8,328 nt of DNA from Frankiaceae bacterium (GTDB taxonomy: Bacteria > Actinomycetota > Actinomycetes > Mycobacteriales > SCTD01). Positions within the stretch are counted from its first letter, which is position 1; every line of letters begins with the position of its first letter. The translations under genes were made by a program, and so were the position numbers. Where the stretch lies: positions 1 through 8,328 of the forward strand of contig CANKBT010000122.1 in NCBI GenBank assembly GCA_947479995.1, written 5' to 3'. Under the pieces are notes generated by a model. It made no database searches. It saw nothing but the letters and a program-made list of their open reading frames with translations, and was not told the DNA's origin. Positions 6,313 to 8,328 of this stretch are shown piece after piece.

Positions 6313-8328
6313 GTGCAGGTGCGCGACCGGGTGGTCCCGGCGCTCGCCCTCGCGGCGCTCGTGCCCGCCCTGCTGCGCGGGACGGCGGCCGACGTCGCGT
6401 ACGTCCTCGTCGGGGTCGCGTGCGTCGTCGCCGCGGCCCTCGCGGTGCGCCGGCGCGGGCTCCCGCGCCGCAGCGGCTGGCCCGTGCTCGTCGCGGGCAC
6501 CGCCGGGTGGGTGGCGGCCGACGCGGTCTGGGCGGTCGAACAGGCCGTCGGCGCGCCGCTCGCCCCGGCGCCGTCGGACGCGCTGTACCTGCTCTGCTAC
6601 CCCGTGCTCGTCGCGGGCGTGCTCACCGTCGTGCGCGCGCACTCGACGACGCGCGAGCTCACCGCCGTGCTCGACGCGGCGATCGTCGCGGTCGGCCTGG
6701 TCGTCGCCGCGGCCGTGCTCGTGCTGCCGTCGGTCACCGCCGAGGGCGGCGTCTCCGCGCTGGGCCGGGCCGTGCTGGTCGCCTACCCGGTCGGCGACGT
6801 GCTGCTGCTCGCGGTGCTCGCCCGCCTGTGGTCCTCCCCCGTCGCCCGCACCCCGGCGGTCTGGCTGCTGTCGGCGGCGCTCGCCGCGACGGCGGTCAGC
6901 GACGTCGCGCTCGCCGTGGCGGCGAGCGCCGACCCGGTGCTCGCCGGCGTCACCGACGTCGGCTGGCTGCTCGGCTACGTGCTCCTGGCCGCGGCCGCCC
7001 GGCACCCGAGCGCCGGGCGCCCCGTCGACCGCGACCGCGCGCTCGAGCGGCCGGTGCTGTCGCGCGCCCGGGTGGTCGGCCTCGGCGCCTGGCTCCTGCT
7101 GCCGTCGGCGCTGCTGGTGGCCGACGGCGCGGCCGGCGGCGACGTCGACTGGCACGTGCTCGGGCTCGGCGGCCTGCTGCTCATCCTGCTGGCGCTGGTG
7201 CGCACCGGCGGCCTCGCGCTCGTGCTGCAGCAGCAGTCCGCGCAGCTGCGCGCGCAGGCGCGCACCGACCTGCTCACCGGCGCGCCGAACCGGCGGGCGC
7301 TCACCGAGGAGCTGGCGCGCGCCACCGCGCACGCGCGCGACTCCGGCGAGCCGCTCGCCGTCGCGCTGCTCGACCTCGACCACTTCACGGCGTACGACGA
7401 GGGCCGCGGCGCGCGCGCCGCCGACCGGCTGCTGCGCGAGGCGGTGGCCGGCTGGTCGGCGCTGCTCGGCGACGCCGGCCTGGTCGCGCGCTACCAGGGC
7501 GCGACCTTCGGCGTGCTGCTGCCGGGGCACACGGCCGCCGAGGCCGCCGGGCGCGTGGAGGCGCTGCGCGGGGTGCCGCTCGACGGCCTCACGTGCTCGG
7601 CGGGCGTCGCCGCCGTCGACCCCGCCGCCGGCGCGGACGCCGCGCTCGCGCGGGCCGACGAGGCGCTGTACCGCGCCAAGCGCGGCGGCCGCGACCGCGT
7701 CGTCGTCGACACGAGCGCCGGCGAGCCGCTGCTGCCCGAGGTCGAGGTCGTGCTGCAGCCCCTCGTGCGGCTCGCCGACGGGGAGGTCACCGGCTACGAG
7801 GCGCTCTCGCGCTTCGCGCAGGGCGACCCGCCGTCGGTCTTCGCCGAGGCCTACCGCTACGGCCACGGCGAGCGGCTCGAGCTCACCGCGGTGCAGGCGG
7901 CGCTGTCGGTGCCCGGGCGGCCGCCCGGCAGCGAGCTGCACGTCAACCTGTCGGGCGCCGCGCTCGCGTCCCCGCTCGTCTGGGAGCTGCTGCCGCCCGA
8001 CCTCGACGGCGTGGTCGTCGAGGTGACCGAGGGGCTGGTCGTCGGCGAGTCGCCCGACCTCGCCTCGGCCGTCGTGCGGCTGCGCGAGCGCGGGGCCCGC
8101 ATCGCGCTCGACGACGTGGGCGCGGGCGCCGACGAGTTCGCCCGCCTCGCGGCGCTGCTGCCCGAGGTCGTCAAGGTCGACCGGTCGGTCGTCGCCGGGT
8201 GCGCCGCCGACCTCGGCAAGCAGGCCGTGCTGCGCGCGCTGCAGACGTACGCCGCGACGCTCTGCATCGAGGTGTGCGCCGAGGGCGTCGAGGACCCCGC
8301 CGACCTCGACGGTCTGCACGAGGTCGGC
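6313..8328 (+). CDS. Multi-pass membrane protein with degenerate GGDEF and intact EAL domain (3' end missing)
   Basis: Probable membrane-anchored cyclic-di-GMP phosphodiesterase; 672 codons are visible and the gene runs off the right edge. Residues 7-305 hold about ten hydrophobic segments of the kind common in actinobacterial GGDEF proteins, including ALYLLCYP (90-97), AYPVGDVLLL (157-166) and DVGWLLGY (215-222). A helical linker leads to a GGDEF domain (about 317-470) with TDLLTGAPNRRAL and LDLDHF (353-358). Its signature is QGATF at 395-399, the GHxxGD motif has become GARAAD, and no RxxD inhibitory site is present, so cyclase activity is unlikely. The EAL domain (from about 478) keeps Glu496, Asn545, Glu570, Asp600-Asp601, Lys621 and Glu657; the expected late glutamine lies beyond the edge. 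GTG 6313 is chosen by its GAGGGGG site; 6295 and 6319 are alternatives. Confidence 0.88.
   Translation, partial: MQVRDRVVPALALAALVPALLRGTAADVAYVLVGVACVVAAALAVRRRGLPRRSGWPVLVAGTAGWVAADAVWAVEQAVGAPLAPAPSDALYLLCYPVLVAGVLTVVRAHSTTRELTAVLDAAIVAVGLVVAAAVLVLPSVTAEGGVSALGRAVLVAYPVGDVLLLAVLARLWSSPVARTPAVWLLSAALAATAVSDVALAVAASADPVLAGVTDVGWLLGYVLLAAAARHPSAGRPVDRDRALERPVLSRARVVGLGAWLLLPSALLVADGAAGGDVDWHVLGLGGLLLILLALVRTGGLALVLQQQSAQLRAQARTDLLTGAPNRRALTEELARATAHARDSGEPLAVALLDLDHFTAYDEGRGARAADRLLREAVAGWSALLGDAGLVARYQGATFGVLLPGHTAAEAAGRVEALRGVPLDGLTCSAGVAAVDPAAGADAALARADEALYRAKRGGRDRVVVDTSAGEPLLPEVEVVLQPLVRLADGEVTGYEALSRFAQGDPPSVFAEAYRYGHGERLELTAVQAALSVPGRPPGSELHVNLSGAALASPLVWELLPPDLDGVVVEVTEGLVVGESPDLASAVVRLRERGARIALDDVGAGADEFARLAALLPEVVKVDRSVVAGCAADLGKQAVLRALQTYAATLCIEVCAEGVEDPADLDGLHEVG

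Noticed and set aside
4256..8026. A 1256-codon open frame on the plus strand
   Set aside because: It runs antisense through the EAL-DICT and helical-protein genes and then out of frame with the GGDEF-EAL gene. Its translation is Arg/Ser/Pro/Ala-rich without motifs, a by-product of very high GC.
6244..8319. A 691-codon open frame on the minus strand
   Set aside because: It is antisense to the GGDEF-EAL gene, which carries recognisable domains; its translation is low-complexity Arg/Gly/Ala/Asp sequence.

Overview
The window is extremely GC-rich, with nearly every third codon position G or C and several GTG starts. This points to a high-GC Actinomycetota. The release factor 2 sequence has the actinobacterial signature FRSSGPGGQ...NTTDSAVR and no programmed frameshift, which agrees. 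The wording of the multi-pass GGDEF-EAL protein and of the EAL-DICT protein would suit the Kineosporiales or Geodermatophilales type of actinobacterium, but that placement is only an impression. Six genes fill almost the whole window. None of the sequence looks like a mobile element, tRNA, rRNA or CRISPR array.

Left part (1-3042, all on the minus strand, read right to left): prfB (release factor 2) is followed with a 4-bp GTGA overlap by a DUF1028 protein with an Ntn-hydrolase-like fold. After 42 bp comes a secreted alpha/beta hydrolase that resembles Candida antarctica lipase B; it runs off the left edge. The tight spacing suggests one transcript. The prfB-ftsE-ftsX-smpB order common in actinobacteria is not seen here.

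Middle (3060-4794): an O6-alkylguanine-DNA alkyltransferase gene (ogt type) diverges from prfB with only 17 bp between the two start codons. It then converges, with 4 bp between stop codons, on a minus-strand gene for an EAL-DICT protein, a probable cyclic-di-GMP phosphodiesterase.

Right part (4844-8328): an unrecognised, highly charged, helical 418-residue protein lies upstream of the EAL-DICT gene on the same strand. Across a roughly 210-bp divergent regulatory region starts a multi-pass membrane protein with a degenerate GGDEF domain and an intact-looking EAL domain; it runs off the right edge. The right part therefore looks like a small cyclic-di-GMP turnover locus: one soluble and one membrane phosphodiesterase candidate flank an uncharacterised helical protein. 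The most notable points are this locus, the lost GGDEF motif (QGATF), and the lipase-B-like enzyme. No known multi-gene defence or biosynthetic system is visible.
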